Below are positions 33,435-43,133 of a DNA stretch of 64,000 nucleotides, one piece after another; position 1 is the stretch's first letter; every line of letters starts with the position of its first letter. Under the pieces are notes generated by a model. That model saw only the letters and a list, made by a program, of their open reading frames with translations, was not told the DNA's origin and ran no database searches. Both the position numbers and the translations under genes were made by a program. This stretch comes from Rhodanobacter sp. C05 (GTDB taxonomy: Bacteria; Pseudomonadota; Gammaproteobacteria; Xanthomonadales; Rhodanobacteraceae): contig NZ_MUNQ01000010.1 of the NCBI RefSeq assembly GCF_002001165.1, forward strand, positions 124,001-188,000. The letters are read 5' to 3'.

Positions 33435-35942
33435 TCATAACTTCGCGCGCAGCTCCACGCCCCACATGCGCGGTGGCGTGATGTTCGCGTAAGCCGAGCC
33501 CAGTGGTGCCGCGGTATTGTCGACGCCTGTGACGTAGCGCTTGTCGAGCAGGTTGCTGACGAAGATGCCGACGCCCCAGTGATCGCCCGGCGCATTCCAG
33601 TCCAGCCGCATGTCGACGCTCTGCTGGGCAGTACCGACGGGGAAGTTGGGACTGACCTGGCAGGTGCCCTGAAACCCGGAACCGCTGTTGCAGCGCGTCT
33701 TGCCGCGAAAGCCGTAGGCAGCGTCGTAGACCAGGCTGCCGTTGAATACATTCGGCAGGGTATAGCTGAGGTTGGCGGCACCGGAGAAGAAGGGAGTGCC
33801 GGTGGGTTGGCCGGACAGGTTTTTGCTGTCTGTAGAGATGTAATGCGTGTAGGTCGAATCGATATAGGCGCCATTGAGGCCCAGCCGCAGATTGTCAGAC
33901 GGCATCCACTGCAGCTCGACCTCCAGTCCATGAGCGTGCTGGTCGCTGGTGGATATCACGTATTCCGGAACGCCATTGGTACCGGCCGGCGCCGGCTGGA
34001 GCGACAGTCCCTGAAGGTTGTCGTAGGTGTAGTAGTACCCGGTCACATTGAACAACAGGTGCTGATCCGGGAACACGGTCTTGACCCCACCTTCATAGTT
34101 GGTCACGTGTTCCGGCGCGTAGATTCCGCCGACCTGCTGGAAGTTGAAACCACCGGCCTGATAGCCCCTGGTCACGGAACCGTAGGCCATCACGTTCGGG
34201 GTGAAGTGGTAGTCCAGCACCACGCGCGGGCTGACGTTGCGCCAGTTGCTGCTCCTTTGCGTAAGCACCCCGATCGGACCGGCAGTGTCGGGAGTGAAGA
34301 TCAGGTTTTGCTCGAACTCGGGGAGCACAAGAGCATCGAAAAGGGGATTGCCTGACGGTGGCAGCGTGGCCAGGGTCGCGTCGAGCTGAGGGGCGTAGCG
34401 GGGCGGAATCAGCCAACTGTATTGCTTCTGGTCGAGAGTGAAACGCACGCCGGTGGTTAGATTGAGTTTGTCGTTGAGGTGCCAGATCACGTCGCCATAG
34501 GTCGCGTACGAGGTAATGGTCTGGCCGTTGTTGACCTGTTCGGTCCACGGGTCGCCGAGCAGGGAGGCCAGTTCCGGCATGGTTGGAATGAGGCTGTTGA
34601 CCAGTGGCCAACCTACCTGACTGGCGAAATTGTTGAGGATCAGCGTGGTCACGGAGTTGGTGTTGACGCCGACCTGGCTGATTTGATGCGACTTCTCCAG
34701 GTAGAAACTGGTGCCGGCGACCCAGTCGATCAGGTCGGTGTTGCCGGACAGCTTGAACTCCTGGTACCAGCTGTTGCTGTGCTCGATGTTGGCGGTGTCG
34801 AGATAGGTGTTGTAGTTGTTCGTGCCGTCGTAATCGCCCAGGTTGAACGTGTCGAAGTTGCGCCACGCCGTGGTGGACGTGAAGCCACCCCAGCTGAAGG
34901 TGTGGTCGACGGTCAGGGTGGCGCCGTCGAAACGGCGCGTTTCAGCCCCGCCGACGGCGTCGTTGTACAGCGGCGAATGCAACGGGTTGACATAGGTCGC
35001 CGGGTCGGTGGGGTATGGCGGTATCGTCATGCCGTTCAGCGGCGCCGGGAGCTGTGTGTAGCTCGACAGCGGGACCAGCCCGAATGCCGGATGCGGCGCC
35101 TGCTTGAGTTGCTCATGATCCCAGGACAGCAACACCCGCGTGTCCGGCGTGATGTTCCAGCGATACACGGCGCGTGTGCCCCAGTCGTCGTTGCCACCGT
35201 AGTGTTTGCCGGTGGCGGCATCCTTGACCCAGCCGTCGCTCTGGTTGTCCAGCACGCTCACGCGCAGCGCCATGTCCTTGTTCAGCGGAATGTTGACCAG
35301 CGCGTCGCCGTAGCGCTCTCCGTAGTTGCCGTAGCGCAGGGTGGCGTTGGCTTCGAACTTGTCGCTTGGTTCATTGGTAATGATCGAGATCGCGCCGCCA
35401 GCGGAATTGCGACCGAACAGAGTGCCTTGCGGGCCTTTCAGCACCTCGATCCGCGCGATGTCGTTGAATGCCAGCAGTGCGCCGCCGGTACGTGCGGCGT
35501 AGACGCCATCCACATAGACACCGACCGCGGATTCCGTGCCGGCACCGAACCCGCTGCCACCGATACCGCGCAGTTCATACGAGGGCTGGGTCGGCTGGTC
35601 GGCACTCACCACCAGACCGGGCACGAAAATGTCCATCTTGCTGATGTCGGTGGCCGCCAGGGTCTGCACTTGCTTCGCGGTGATGATCTGCAGCGGTATC
35701 GGTACCGACTGCATCTCCTGCGAGCGGCTCTGCGCCGTCACGGTGACGTTGCCAAGCAGCTTCGCCTTGTCGGCACTGGCCTTGTCTGGGCTGGCAGGCG
35801 TGCTGCTCGCGGCAGCGGCAGCATCCTGCGGTGCTGCATTGTCGGTGGCGAACGCGAACACTGGGCTGCACAGAAGCAGGGCGCTGCCACCGAACAGCAA
35901 ACTACGCAGCGCGGAAGAAAGTGGACGTTGACGCATGCTCAT
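33435..35942 (-). CDS. TonB-dependent receptor of the beta-helix/diheme cytochrome cluster
   Basis: Outer-membrane TonB-dependent receptor of 835 residues. It has a signal peptide (LLFGGSALLLCSPVFAFA), an Ala/Ser-rich spacer and a plug domain: VTVTAQSRSQEMQSVPIPLQ, then GVYVDGVYAARTGGALLAFND, IEVLKGPQGTLFGRN and GGAISIITNEPS. A long barrel follows, ending GVELRAKL. The plug sequence is of the type often found in Caulobacter, Sphingomonas and Xanthomonas receptors for hydrophobic or plant-derived substrates, but the ligand is unknown. The ATG at 35942 has GGAG eight bases upstream. It follows the diheme cytochrome gene by 64 bases, on the same strand, and is likely the third gene of that operon. 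Confidence 0.92.
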   Translation of the reverse strand: MSMRQRPLSSALRSLLFGGSALLLCSPVFAFATDNAAPQDAAAAASSTPASPDKASADKAKLLGNVTVTAQSRSQEMQSVPIPLQIITAKQVQTLAATDISKMDIFVPGLVVSADQPTQPSYELRGIGGSGFGAGTESAVGVYVDGVYAARTGGALLAFNDIARIEVLKGPQGTLFGRNSAGGAISIITNEPSDKFEANATLRYGNYGERYGDALVNIPLNKDMALRVSVLDNQSDGWVKDAATGKHYGGNDDWGTRAVYRWNITPDTRVLLSWDHEQLKQAPHPAFGLVPLSSYTQLPAPLNGMTIPPYPTDPATYVNPLHSPLYNDAVGGAETRRFDGATLTVDHTFSWGGFTSTTAWRNFDTFNLGDYDGTNNYNTYLDTANIEHSNSWYQEFKLSGNTDLIDWVAGTSFYLEKSHQISQVGVNTNSVTTLILNNFASQVGWPLVNSLIPTMPELASLLGDPWTEQVNNGQTITSYATYGDVIWHLNDKLNLTTGVRFTLDQKQYSWLIPPRYAPQLDATLATLPPSGNPLFDALVLPEFEQNLIFTPDTAGPIGVLTQRSSNWRNVSPRVVLDYHFTPNVMAYGSVTRGYQAGGFNFQQVGGIYAPEHVTNYEGGVKTVFPDQHLLFNVTGYYYTYDNLQGLSLQPAPAGTNGVPEYVISTSDQHAHGLEVELQWMPSDNLRLGLNGAYIDSTYTHYISTDSKNLSGQPTGTPFFSGAANLSYTLPNVFNGSLVYDAAYGFRGKTRCNSGSGFQGTCQVSPNFPVGTAQQSVDMRLDWNAPGDHWGVGIFVSNLLDKRYVTGVDNTAAPLGSAYANITPPRMWGVELRAKL

Positions 35943-36006
35943 GCCGTGCTCCCCATGCATGGTGTGGCCGTACCTCACCGGTACGGCTCTCCGTTGTTAT
36001 CGTTTC

Positions 36007-37164
36007 TCAATGCAACGTCACGCAGCTCCCCGGCTGCGCGGCGATCCAAGCCTTGATCAGTGCCACGCCTTCGCGATGCACCGTACTGCGGCCGATCTCC
36101 GGCATCATCGTGCCCGGTTCGGTGGACGACAGTCGATAGGGAATGATCGAATCCTCGGGCTTGCCCGGCACGATGTCGAACAGGTGGTCGCCGGTACCCT
36201 GGCCAGCAGCGGTCGGCGGCTTGCAGATGCCTATGTGGCGATCCTCCGTCGCCGCATAGTTGAGCGACAGGCCGGTGGTGTTGGCCGCACCGTTCGGGTT
36301 GTGGCAGTGGCCGCAATTGATGTCGAGGTAGGCGCGCGCACGCGCATCCAGCGGCGCCTTCGAATCGGCCCAGTTCGCGTCATGTGGTGCCGCGCCGGAT
36401 GCCGGCGCGCCGCTGAGGTAACCGATCTGCATCAGGTGTTCGAGCTGGTTCTGCTCGCCGTCGGCGTAGTGATAATCCTTGTTGATGTGGCGCGCCTTCA
36501 GGCCGATCGGATGGATCTTGCGGTCGATCCAGTCCTGCGCGTGGCAGCTGGCGCACTGGCTCTCGTCCGGCACCACGTAGTTGAAATCCTCGCGCGCGGG
36601 CGTGGCGCCGGTCGGCGTGGCATCGACCAGGGTCAGCGGCAGCACCGCGCCGGTGCGGGCGAGCGTGGCCTCGGTCTGCGCGTCGTTCCACACGTACGGC
36701 ATCGCCGCCCAGCCATCCTTGCGCCGTACCAGGATGCGCGTCTCGACCAGATGCACATGCGCCAGATCGAGGCCCTGGCCGGCGAAGTCGTGCGAGTAGT
36801 CGTCGGTGCGCGCGATGTCGCTGAACGTGCCACTCGTGCCACGCGGGTAATAGAACGTCTTGCTGATCACCGTGCCGATCGGGAAGTCGAACGTGTCGTT
36901 GGGGTCGTACTTCGCCGAGCTGCCCTTTGGCATCCAGATCGTGCGCAGCTTGTGCGCGTAGTCGGTGAACAGCGGCGTGTTGAGGTCATACGGCACCACG
37001 CCATTGTTGAGCTCAAGCTTGCCGTCGCGCACCTCGACCACATGCCAGTCGCTCAGCTTCGGCGGCCGGCCATCGGCGTGGAAGGCCACCGGCGGCATCC
37101 CGCGCTGACATGCCGTCAACAGCAACAGGGCGAGCAGGAGCAGGGTATGTCTGATCCACTTCAT
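36007..37164 (-). CDS. SO2930-family diheme c-type cytochrome lipoprotein
   Basis: Exported lipoprotein (HTLLLLALLLLTACQ) of the TIGR03806 family, uncharacterised. Two CxxCH heme sites are visible: ESQCASCHAQDW and INCGHCHNPNG, with candidate distal Met in PGTMMPEIG. Opening motifs include LSDWHVVEV, VPYDLNTPLFTDYA and FPIGTVISKTFYYP. The ATG at 37164 starts the lipoprotein signal properly. The stop of the beta-helix gene lies 17 bases before it. This pair of families is known to occur together in many proteobacteria, but what they do together is unknown; a link between a surface substrate and electron transfer is a reasonable inference. Confidence 0.93.
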   Translation of the reverse strand: MKWIRHTLLLLALLLLTACQRGMPPVAFHADGRPPKLSDWHVVEVRDGKLELNNGVVPYDLNTPLFTDYAHKLRTIWMPKGSSAKYDPNDTFDFPIGTVISKTFYYPRGTSGTFSDIARTDDYSHDFAGQGLDLAHVHLVETRILVRRKDGWAAMPYVWNDAQTEATLARTGAVLPLTLVDATPTGATPAREDFNYVVPDESQCASCHAQDWIDRKIHPIGLKARHINKDYHYADGEQNQLEHLMQIGYLSGAPASGAAPHDANWADSKAPLDARARAYLDINCGHCHNPNGAANTTGLSLNYAATEDRHIGICKPPTAAGQGTGDHLFDIVPGKPEDSIIPYRLSSTEPGTMMPEIGRSTVHREGVALIKAWIAAQPGSCVTLH

Positions 37165-37181
37165 CCGCACTGACGATACCC

Positions 37182-38420
37182 TCACACCTTCGGCTCCGGA
37201 TTCAGCACCACCGGTGGCAACTTGGGCAGGGTGCACTGATACGGTTTGGTGCCGGTGCTCGGATTCTTGTAGTCGTGCGCACCGTCCGCATTCAGCACGC
37301 CGTTGACGTCCTGGATGCAGATACGGTCATCCGGCGGCGGCAGACCGTTCACCAGATCCTTCGGGTCGCTGTAACCATCCCACAGCACGTCCGGGAAGCG
37401 GCCGCTGAGCCCGTAGACCGCGGTCTTCAGAGTCTTCAGCTTGAGTCCGTCGGGCGAATCGCCGCCGCCCGTGAGGCGGTTGCCGTAGATGTAGATGCCC
37501 TTCGGGTACGGGTTGTAGTCGGGGGCCACGCCGCGGGTGTTGTAGTAATTGGTGGAGAAGTAGCTGGCGACGATCAGGTTCGCGGTCTGGTTGTCGGCAA
37601 TGTCGTTGTCGAAGATCTCCACCTTGTCGTTGGAGTTCACCACCACGCCGGAGCCGGCCGGCACGCTGGCCACCGCCGCGCCCTTGGCGGCGAAATTGCC
37701 GGTGTTGTTGGCGAACACCTTGTTCTTGAATACGCGCGAGGCATGTCCCGCCTGCGACAGGTTAGGCATGTTGAAGACCAGGATGCCGCCGGTGTTTTTC
37801 GTCGCGGTGTTCTCGTAGACGTCGGCATTGATCGAGTTCTCGATCTCGATGCCGGCGACGTTCTGCTCGGCGCGGTTGCGTCGCACGATGATGTTCTGCG
37901 ACTGGCCGACGTAGATGCCGGCGTCGGAGGCGCCGATCACCACCGAATCCTCGACCAGCACGTTCTGCGTCTTCACCGGGTACAGGCCGTAGGCGCCGTT
38001 GGTGGTCTGCGGGCCGGCGGTCCACTCGATGCGCACGCCGTGGATGGTGATGTTCTTGCCTTGGTTGATCTTCAGCGCGTCGCCCTTGGTGTCCTCGATT
38101 GCCAGGTTCTCGATGGTGAAGTCGTTGGCGTTGACCAGCAGCCCCTCCGGGCCGACTACCTGGCCCTTGAACGACAACACGGTCTTGTCCATGCCGGCGC
38201 CGCGGATGGTGACGCCGTCGGTGCGCAGGCTGAGGCCGCGCTTGAGCGAATAATGGCCGGCGGGGATCTCGATCACGCTGCCGGGTTTGGCGTCGAGCAG
38301 TTGCTGTTGCAACTTGCTCTCGAAGCTGGCGTCGGACTGGCTTTGCGCGGTGGGCGTCTGGCTGCTGCTGCAGCCGGCAAGGACGGCACCGAGCGCGATG
38401 GTGATGAGCAACTTGCGCAT
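37182..38420 (-). CDS. Parallel beta-helix lipoprotein, partner of the SO2930 cytochrome
   Basis: Exported lipoprotein (LITIALGAVLAGCSSS) of the TIGR03805 family with a right-handed parallel beta-helix. Repeating coils such as VTIRGAGMDKTVL, FTIENLAIEDTKGDALKI, NITIHGVRIEWT, NVLVEDSVVIGASDAGIYVGQS and NIIVRRNRAEQNVAGIEIENS are periodic, asparagine-rich and Ile/Val-rich. Family proteins resemble pectate-lyase-fold polysaccharide-binding or cleaving proteins, but the catalytic residues cannot be assigned. The ATG at 38420 begins the signal. First gene of the likely operon with the diheme cytochrome (17 bases) and TonB receptor; phased repeats lie 49-109 bases upstream. Confidence 0.93.
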   Translation of the reverse strand: MRKLLITIALGAVLAGCSSSQTPTAQSQSDASFESKLQQQLLDAKPGSVIEIPAGHYSLKRGLSLRTDGVTIRGAGMDKTVLSFKGQVVGPEGLLVNANDFTIENLAIEDTKGDALKINQGKNITIHGVRIEWTAGPQTTNGAYGLYPVKTQNVLVEDSVVIGASDAGIYVGQSQNIIVRRNRAEQNVAGIEIENSINADVYENTATKNTGGILVFNMPNLSQAGHASRVFKNKVFANNTGNFAAKGAAVASVPAGSGVVVNSNDKVEIFDNDIADNQTANLIVASYFSTNYYNTRGVAPDYNPYPKGIYIYGNRLTGGGDSPDGLKLKTLKTAVYGLSGRFPDVLWDGYSDPKDLVNGLPPPDDRICIQDVNGVLNADGAHDYKNPSTGTKPYQCTLPKLPPVVLNPEPKV

Positions 38421-38468
38421 GATCGTTGAACCCCTATTCGAACGGCATCTGCAGAGGGGTTCACTGTC

Positions 38469-38529
38469 ACGCAATCGGCCGCGGCTGGGGAGGGCAAATC
38501 GGCCAACTGAAGGGGGGCAAATCGGCCAG
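38469..38529 (-). promoter_or_regulatory. Helically phased direct repeats upstream of the beta-helix operon
   Basis: GGGCAAATCGGCCA occurs twice, at 38493-38506 and 38516-38529, with starts 23 bases apart. A degenerate third copy sharing the AATCGGCC core starts at 38469, 24 bases from the first. Direct repeats separated by two turns of the helix are the usual binding pattern of AraC-family regulators, and an AraC-type gene ends 20 bases beyond them. The site lies between that gene and the beta-helix gene, so activation of the latter is likely. Confidence 0.6.
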
Positions 38530-38549
38530 TGTGACGACAAGCTGGCTGC

Positions 38550-39629
38550 TCAGGTTGCCGCGCGACGGGCTTCCTGCGGGGCCATGCCGGTCCAGCGCTT
38601 GAACGCGCGGCGGAACTCGCGCGGGTCGCTGAAACCGACTTCGCCGCCGATCTCGGCCACGCTCAAGTTGCCGCCTTGCAGCAGTTGCAAGGCGCGTTCG
38701 GCCCGCACGCGGTCGTGGATCTCGCGGAAGATCCGTCCACTTTCGGCCAGCTTGCGACGCAACGAGCGCTCGCTGAGGTTGAGCGTGCGCGCCACGTCAT
38801 GCAGTTTCGGCGGTTGCCGCAACTGGCCACGCAACAGGCGCTCCACCGCGGCGACAATTTCCTGGTGCACGCTGCCGCCGCTTGGTCGCTGCTGCGTGCA
38901 CAGCGCCAGCGCCTGGCGTGCCGTAAGTGGATTGTGACCAGGCAGCTCCTGCCCCAGCCATTGCACATCGACCAGCACGCGGTTGAGCGGCATGCCGAAC
39001 TGCACTTCGCACTTGAACAGATCGGCATAGGCTTGCCGATGTGCCGGCTGCGGGTAGCTCAGTTCCAGTCGAGCAGGATTGAACGATGCGCCCAGCAACT
39101 GGCGTGCGATCGCCAGTGAACTGGCGAACAATTCCTCGCACAGGAACGGCAGCAACGCCGCGTCGCTGAAACGCGGCCACGCGACAAGCGCCACCTGGCG
39201 CTCATTGACCTCCTCGAAGGTGACGTCGAGCAGGCTTCCGCTGACCTTGTGGTTCTCGATGCCCACGCCCATCGCTTCGCCGAAGGTGCGCGCGGTCATC
39301 ATGGCCAGGCCGAGCAGGCCGAAGCTGCCAAGCGTCTCGCCGCGACCCACGCTGAGCCCGAGGTCCGGTTCGCCGATGGCCTGCAGCGCACGACGCACCA
39401 CCATGCTGGCCTGCCGGTACGAGATGCGCAGGGTTGGATCGCTGAGCTGGCGTCGATCCAGGCCAAGCCCGGCGAACCAGTCGTCACAGGCGATGCCGCG
39501 CGAGGCAGCCAGTTCGGTCAGGTGCACCAGCACGTTCGGTGGAATCTCGGCCGCCGTATAGCGCGGGTCATCCGTCAGCGGATGGCTGGCGGCGTGATTC
39601 GGGGCGATCAGGCTGGCGGGACGGGCCAT
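38550..39629 (-). CDS. AraC-family transcriptional regulator
   Basis: Regulator of 359 residues with an N-terminal effector domain of the Arabinose_bd/OruR type (ARQALALC and PLNRVLVDVQWLGQELPGH near residue 220) and a C-terminal double helix-turn-helix: HDVARTLNLSERSLRRKLAESGRIFREI, then LSVAEIGGEVGFSDPREFRRAFKRWTGMAP. The latter is the AraC signature. Relatives control uptake and catabolism genes, e.g. ornithine or fatty-acid utilisation. It lies directly upstream of, and in the same direction as, the beta-helix operon, with phased repeats between. It most likely responds to the substrate handled by that operon. Confidence 0.93.
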   Translation of the reverse strand: MARPASLIAPNHAASHPLTDDPRYTAAEIPPNVLVHLTELAASRGIACDDWFAGLGLDRRQLSDPTLRISYRQASMVVRRALQAIGEPDLGLSVGRGETLGSFGLLGLAMMTARTFGEAMGVGIENHKVSGSLLDVTFEEVNERQVALVAWPRFSDAALLPFLCEELFASSLAIARQLLGASFNPARLELSYPQPAHRQAYADLFKCEVQFGMPLNRVLVDVQWLGQELPGHNPLTARQALALCTQQRPSGGSVHQEIVAAVERLLRGQLRQPPKLHDVARTLNLSERSLRRKLAESGRIFREIHDRVRAERALQLLQGGNLSVAEIGGEVGFSDPREFRRAFKRWTGMAPQEARRAAT

Positions 39630-39738
39630 GGTGCGTTAGTTCGGAGCGCGTGCGGGCCGGACCATGCCGGCGTCCACTCCTTTCTATCACGCATGCCCCA
39701 CCGACCGCTTGCGCAATGCACAAGCGGTCTCGTGACGG

Positions 39739-42700
39739 TTACTCGCCGATTGTCAGCAGCGACGCGTTGCCGCCGGCGGCGGTGGTGTTGATGGTGAGCG
39801 TGCGCTCGCCGGCGAAGCGCAGCAGGTAGTGCGGGCCGCCGGCCTTGGGGCCGGTGCCGGACAGGTTCTCGCCGCCGAACGGCTGCACGCCGACCACAGC
39901 GCCGATCTGGTTGCGGTTGACGTAGCAATTGCCGACGCGGGCGTGGCTGGCGATGTAGTCGACGGTGTCGTTGATGCGGCTGTGGATGCCGAGGGTGAGG
40001 CCATAACCGGTGGCGTTGATCTGGTCCACCACCTGCTTCAGCTCGCTGCCCTTCCAGCGGATCACGTGCAGCACCGGACCGAACACTTCGCGAGTCAGCG
40101 TGGCGAGCGACGGGATCTCGTAAGCGCGTGGAGCGAAGAAGGTGCCGTTGGCGGTGAGCGCCGGATCGAGCACGACTTCGCCGATCTTCTTCGCTTCCTT
40201 GTCCATGCGCGCGGCGTGGTCGACCAGGATCTTCCTGGCGTCTTCGTCGATCACCGGGCCGACGTCGGTGGACAGCTGGCCCGGATCACCCACCTTCAGC
40301 TCTCCCATCGCACCGGCGAGCATCGCGCAGACCTTGTCGGCGATGTCTTCCTGCACGAACAGCACGCGCGCGGCGGAGCAGCGCTGGCCGGCGGACTGGA
40401 AGGCGGAGGCGATCACGTCCTTGACGATCTGCTCGGGCAGCGCGGAGGAGTCGGCGATCATTGCGTTCTGGCCGCCGGTCTCGGCGATCAGCGCGGCGAT
40501 CGACGCATTGCGCGCAGCCAGCGAGCGGTTGATCGCCCAGGCAGTCTCGGTGGAGCCGGTGAAGGCGACGCCGGCCACGCGCGGATCGCGGGTCAGGGCG
40601 GCACCAACGGTCGCGCCGTCACCCGGCAGGTATTGCAACACGCCGACCGGCACGCCGGCATCGTGCAGCAGCTTTACGGCGGCGTGGCCGATCAGCGAGG
40701 TCTGCTCGGCCGGTTTCGCGATGACGGCATTGCCGGCGGCGAGCGCGGCGCTGATCTGGCCGAGGAAGATCGCCAGCGGGAAGTTCCACGGGCTGATGCA
40801 GACGAACACGCCGCGGCCGTTGAGGAACAGCTGGTTGCTCTCGCCGGTCGGGCCGGGCAACTGCTCGGGTTGACCGAACAGGCGACGTGCCATGGTGGCG
40901 TAGTAGCGCAGGAAGTCGGCCGCCTCGCGGATCTCGGCGATCGCATCGGGCAGGCTCTTGCCGGCCTCGCGCACGCACAGCGCGATGAACTCGCCGCGAT
41001 GTGCTTCGAGCTGCTCGGCGGCATGTTCGAGGATCGCGGCGCGGCTGGCCGCGGGCAGACGATCCCAGCCGTGCTGGGCGGCGACCGCATTGCTCAGCGC
41101 CTTGTCGACGGTGGCGCTGTCGGCGCTGACGTAGCTGCCCACGTTCTGGCGGCGGTCGGCCGGGTTGGTCACCTGCACGGTTGGACCGTTGGCGGTCGTG
41201 CCCGGCACCAGCGGAGCCGCGGCCCACGAGCCGGCGTTGGCGTTGACCGCGTCGGCCATCGCCTTCAGTTCGTTGTCGTTGGAGAAGTTGACGCCCATGG
41301 AATTCTTCCGAAGTTCACCGTAGAGATTCACCGGCAGCGGAATGCGCGGGTGGGGGATCGAAGCGAAGCCACGCACGGTTTCGCACGGGTCGGCGACCAG
41401 CGTGCGCACTGGCACGCTCTCGTCGACGACGCGGTTGACGAAGCTGGTGTTGGCGCCGTTCTCGAGCAGGCGACGCACCAGATATGGCAGCAGGTCCTCG
41501 TGTGTACCGACCGGTGCGTACACGCGGCAGGGCACGTTGAGGTTCTGCGGACCAATCACTTCGGCGTACAGGTCGGTGCCCATGCCGTGGAGGCGCTGGT
41601 ATTCGTACGGACGGCCCTGCGCGATGTGATGCACGGCGGCGATCGAGTGCGCGTTATGCGTGGCGAACTGGGGATAGATCAGTTCGATGCCGGCGTTGAA
41701 CAGGCGGCGTGCGCAGGCCAGGTAGGACACGTCGGTGTTCGGCTTGCGCGTATACACCGGATAACCGGCCAGCCCGTTTTCCTGCGCGCGCTTGATCTCG
41801 GCATCCCAGTAGGCGCCCTTGACCAGGCGCACGTACCAGCGGCGATTGGCGGCGCGTGCGGTCTCGATCAGCCAGTCGATCACGAACGGAGTGCGCTTGG
41901 CGTAGGCCTGCACCACGATGCCGAGGCCGTTCCAGCCCTCGAGCGAGGGATGCGCGAACACGTCGCCGATGATGTCCAGCGACAGCTCAAGGCGTTCGGC
42001 CTCTTCGGCGTCCACCGACAGCGCGATGCCGTACTTCATCGCCAGCTGCGACAGTTCCAGCAATTTTTCGCTGAGCTGGCGATGGGCCAGGTCGCGCTTG
42101 GCTACTTCGTAGCGTGGATGCAGGGCGGACAGTTTCACCGAGATCGACGGCGCGTCGGTGTGGTTCGCGAATGGGCCGCGCGCGCCGATCGCGGCAATCG
42201 CGTTGCGGTAATCCTGCTGGTAGCGCTCGGCGGTCTCGCTGGTCAGCGCCGACTCGCCCAGCATGTCGTAGGAATAGCGGTACACCGCGTATTCCTTCTT
42301 CGCGCAGCGGTCCAGCGCTTCGTTGATCGTCTGCCCCATCACGAACTGGTGGCCCATGATGCGCATCGCCTGACGCACGGCGAGGCGGATCGCCGGTTCG
42401 CCGGCGCGGCCGACCAGCCGCTTCAAGGCACCGGTAAAATCGTGGCGGGTGTCTTCGGCGAGATTTACCAGATGCCCGGTGAGCATCAGGCCCCAGGTGG
42501 AGGCGTTGACGAACAGCGACTCGCTCTGGCCCAGGTGCTTCTTCCAGTCCGCATCGCCCAGCTTGTCGCGGATCAGCTTGTCGGCGGTGGCCTTGTCCGG
42601 AATGCGCAGCAAGGCTTCGGCCACGCACATCAGCAGCACGCCCTCTTCGGAGGACAGATCGTACTGACGCATGAAGGACTCGACCGCGCTCTGATCCTTG

Positions 42701-42969
42701 GCACGCAGGCGCACCCGGCTGACCAGGTCGGCGGCGAGGTCGATCACCTTTTCGCGTTCGACCGGCGGCAGGGTGGCTTGGGCCAGCAGGTCGTTGACCG
42801 CTTCGGTTTCGTCGCGCAGCCAGGCGGCAGTGATGCGTGCACGGGCTGGCCCGGCGCCGGCGGGAAGTTCGGGGCTGAGTATGGGTTGGGTCACAGAGGA
42901 AGCCGGTGCGTTTGCAGGGACGGTGGGAAAACGCGGAATTGTACGCCGGACAAGGCATGCCGGGTGCAT
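39739..42969 (-). CDS. putA: Bifunctional proline dehydrogenase / P5C dehydrogenase
   Basis: Oxidises proline to glutamate in two steps: an FAD-dependent proline dehydrogenase (about 60-500, with SVKLSALHPRYE, VDAEEAERLE and RLVKGAYWDAEIK) and an NAD-dependent glutamate semialdehyde dehydrogenase (about 560-1070, with ALIAETGGQNAMI general base and QSAGQRCSAARVLF catalytic Cys). The C-terminal GGENLSGTGPKAGGPHYL is typical. At about 1076 residues it lacks the N-terminal ribbon-helix-helix domain that makes E. coli PutA its own repressor, so regulation must come from elsewhere. The exact start is uncertain: ATG at 42969 or GTG at 42894, neither with a clear ribosome-binding site. Long reading frames on the other strand here are artefacts of GC-rich codons. 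Confidence 0.95.
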   Translation of the reverse strand: MHPACLVRRTIPRFPTVPANAPASSVTQPILSPELPAGAGPARARITAAWLRDETEAVNDLLAQATLPPVEREKVIDLAADLVSRVRLRAKDQSAVESFMRQYDLSSEEGVLLMCVAEALLRIPDKATADKLIRDKLGDADWKKHLGQSESLFVNASTWGLMLTGHLVNLAEDTRHDFTGALKRLVGRAGEPAIRLAVRQAMRIMGHQFVMGQTINEALDRCAKKEYAVYRYSYDMLGESALTSETAERYQQDYRNAIAAIGARGPFANHTDAPSISVKLSALHPRYEVAKRDLAHRQLSEKLLELSQLAMKYGIALSVDAEEAERLELSLDIIGDVFAHPSLEGWNGLGIVVQAYAKRTPFVIDWLIETARAANRRWYVRLVKGAYWDAEIKRAQENGLAGYPVYTRKPNTDVSYLACARRLFNAGIELIYPQFATHNAHSIAAVHHIAQGRPYEYQRLHGMGTDLYAEVIGPQNLNVPCRVYAPVGTHEDLLPYLVRRLLENGANTSFVNRVVDESVPVRTLVADPCETVRGFASIPHPRIPLPVNLYGELRKNSMGVNFSNDNELKAMADAVNANAGSWAAAPLVPGTTANGPTVQVTNPADRRQNVGSYVSADSATVDKALSNAVAAQHGWDRLPAASRAAILEHAAEQLEAHRGEFIALCVREAGKSLPDAIAEIREAADFLRYYATMARRLFGQPEQLPGPTGESNQLFLNGRGVFVCISPWNFPLAIFLGQISAALAAGNAVIAKPAEQTSLIGHAAVKLLHDAGVPVGVLQYLPGDGATVGAALTRDPRVAGVAFTGSTETAWAINRSLAARNASIAALIAETGGQNAMIADSSALPEQIVKDVIASAFQSAGQRCSAARVLFVQEDIADKVCAMLAGAMGELKVGDPGQLSTDVGPVIDEDARKILVDHAARMDKEAKKIGEVVLDPALTANGTFFAPRAYEIPSLATLTREVFGPVLHVIRWKGSELKQVVDQINATGYGLTLGIHSRINDTVDYIASHARVGNCYVNRNQIGAVVGVQPFGGENLSGTGPKAGGPHYLLRFAGERTLTINTTAAGGNASLLTIGE

Positions 42970-43133
42970 GAGTCGCGGTCATCCGGCAATGATCCGGGAG
43001 GACCGCGACGCCCGTTGCGGGTGCATCAATCGGCGCCGATTCGCGGCTCGATGCGGAGCGCATGGGTGCGACATTCTTGCCCGCTGACTCGCCGCGGCCT
43101 ATCATTCCGCTGTTCCAGGCACGCCGGATCTCC

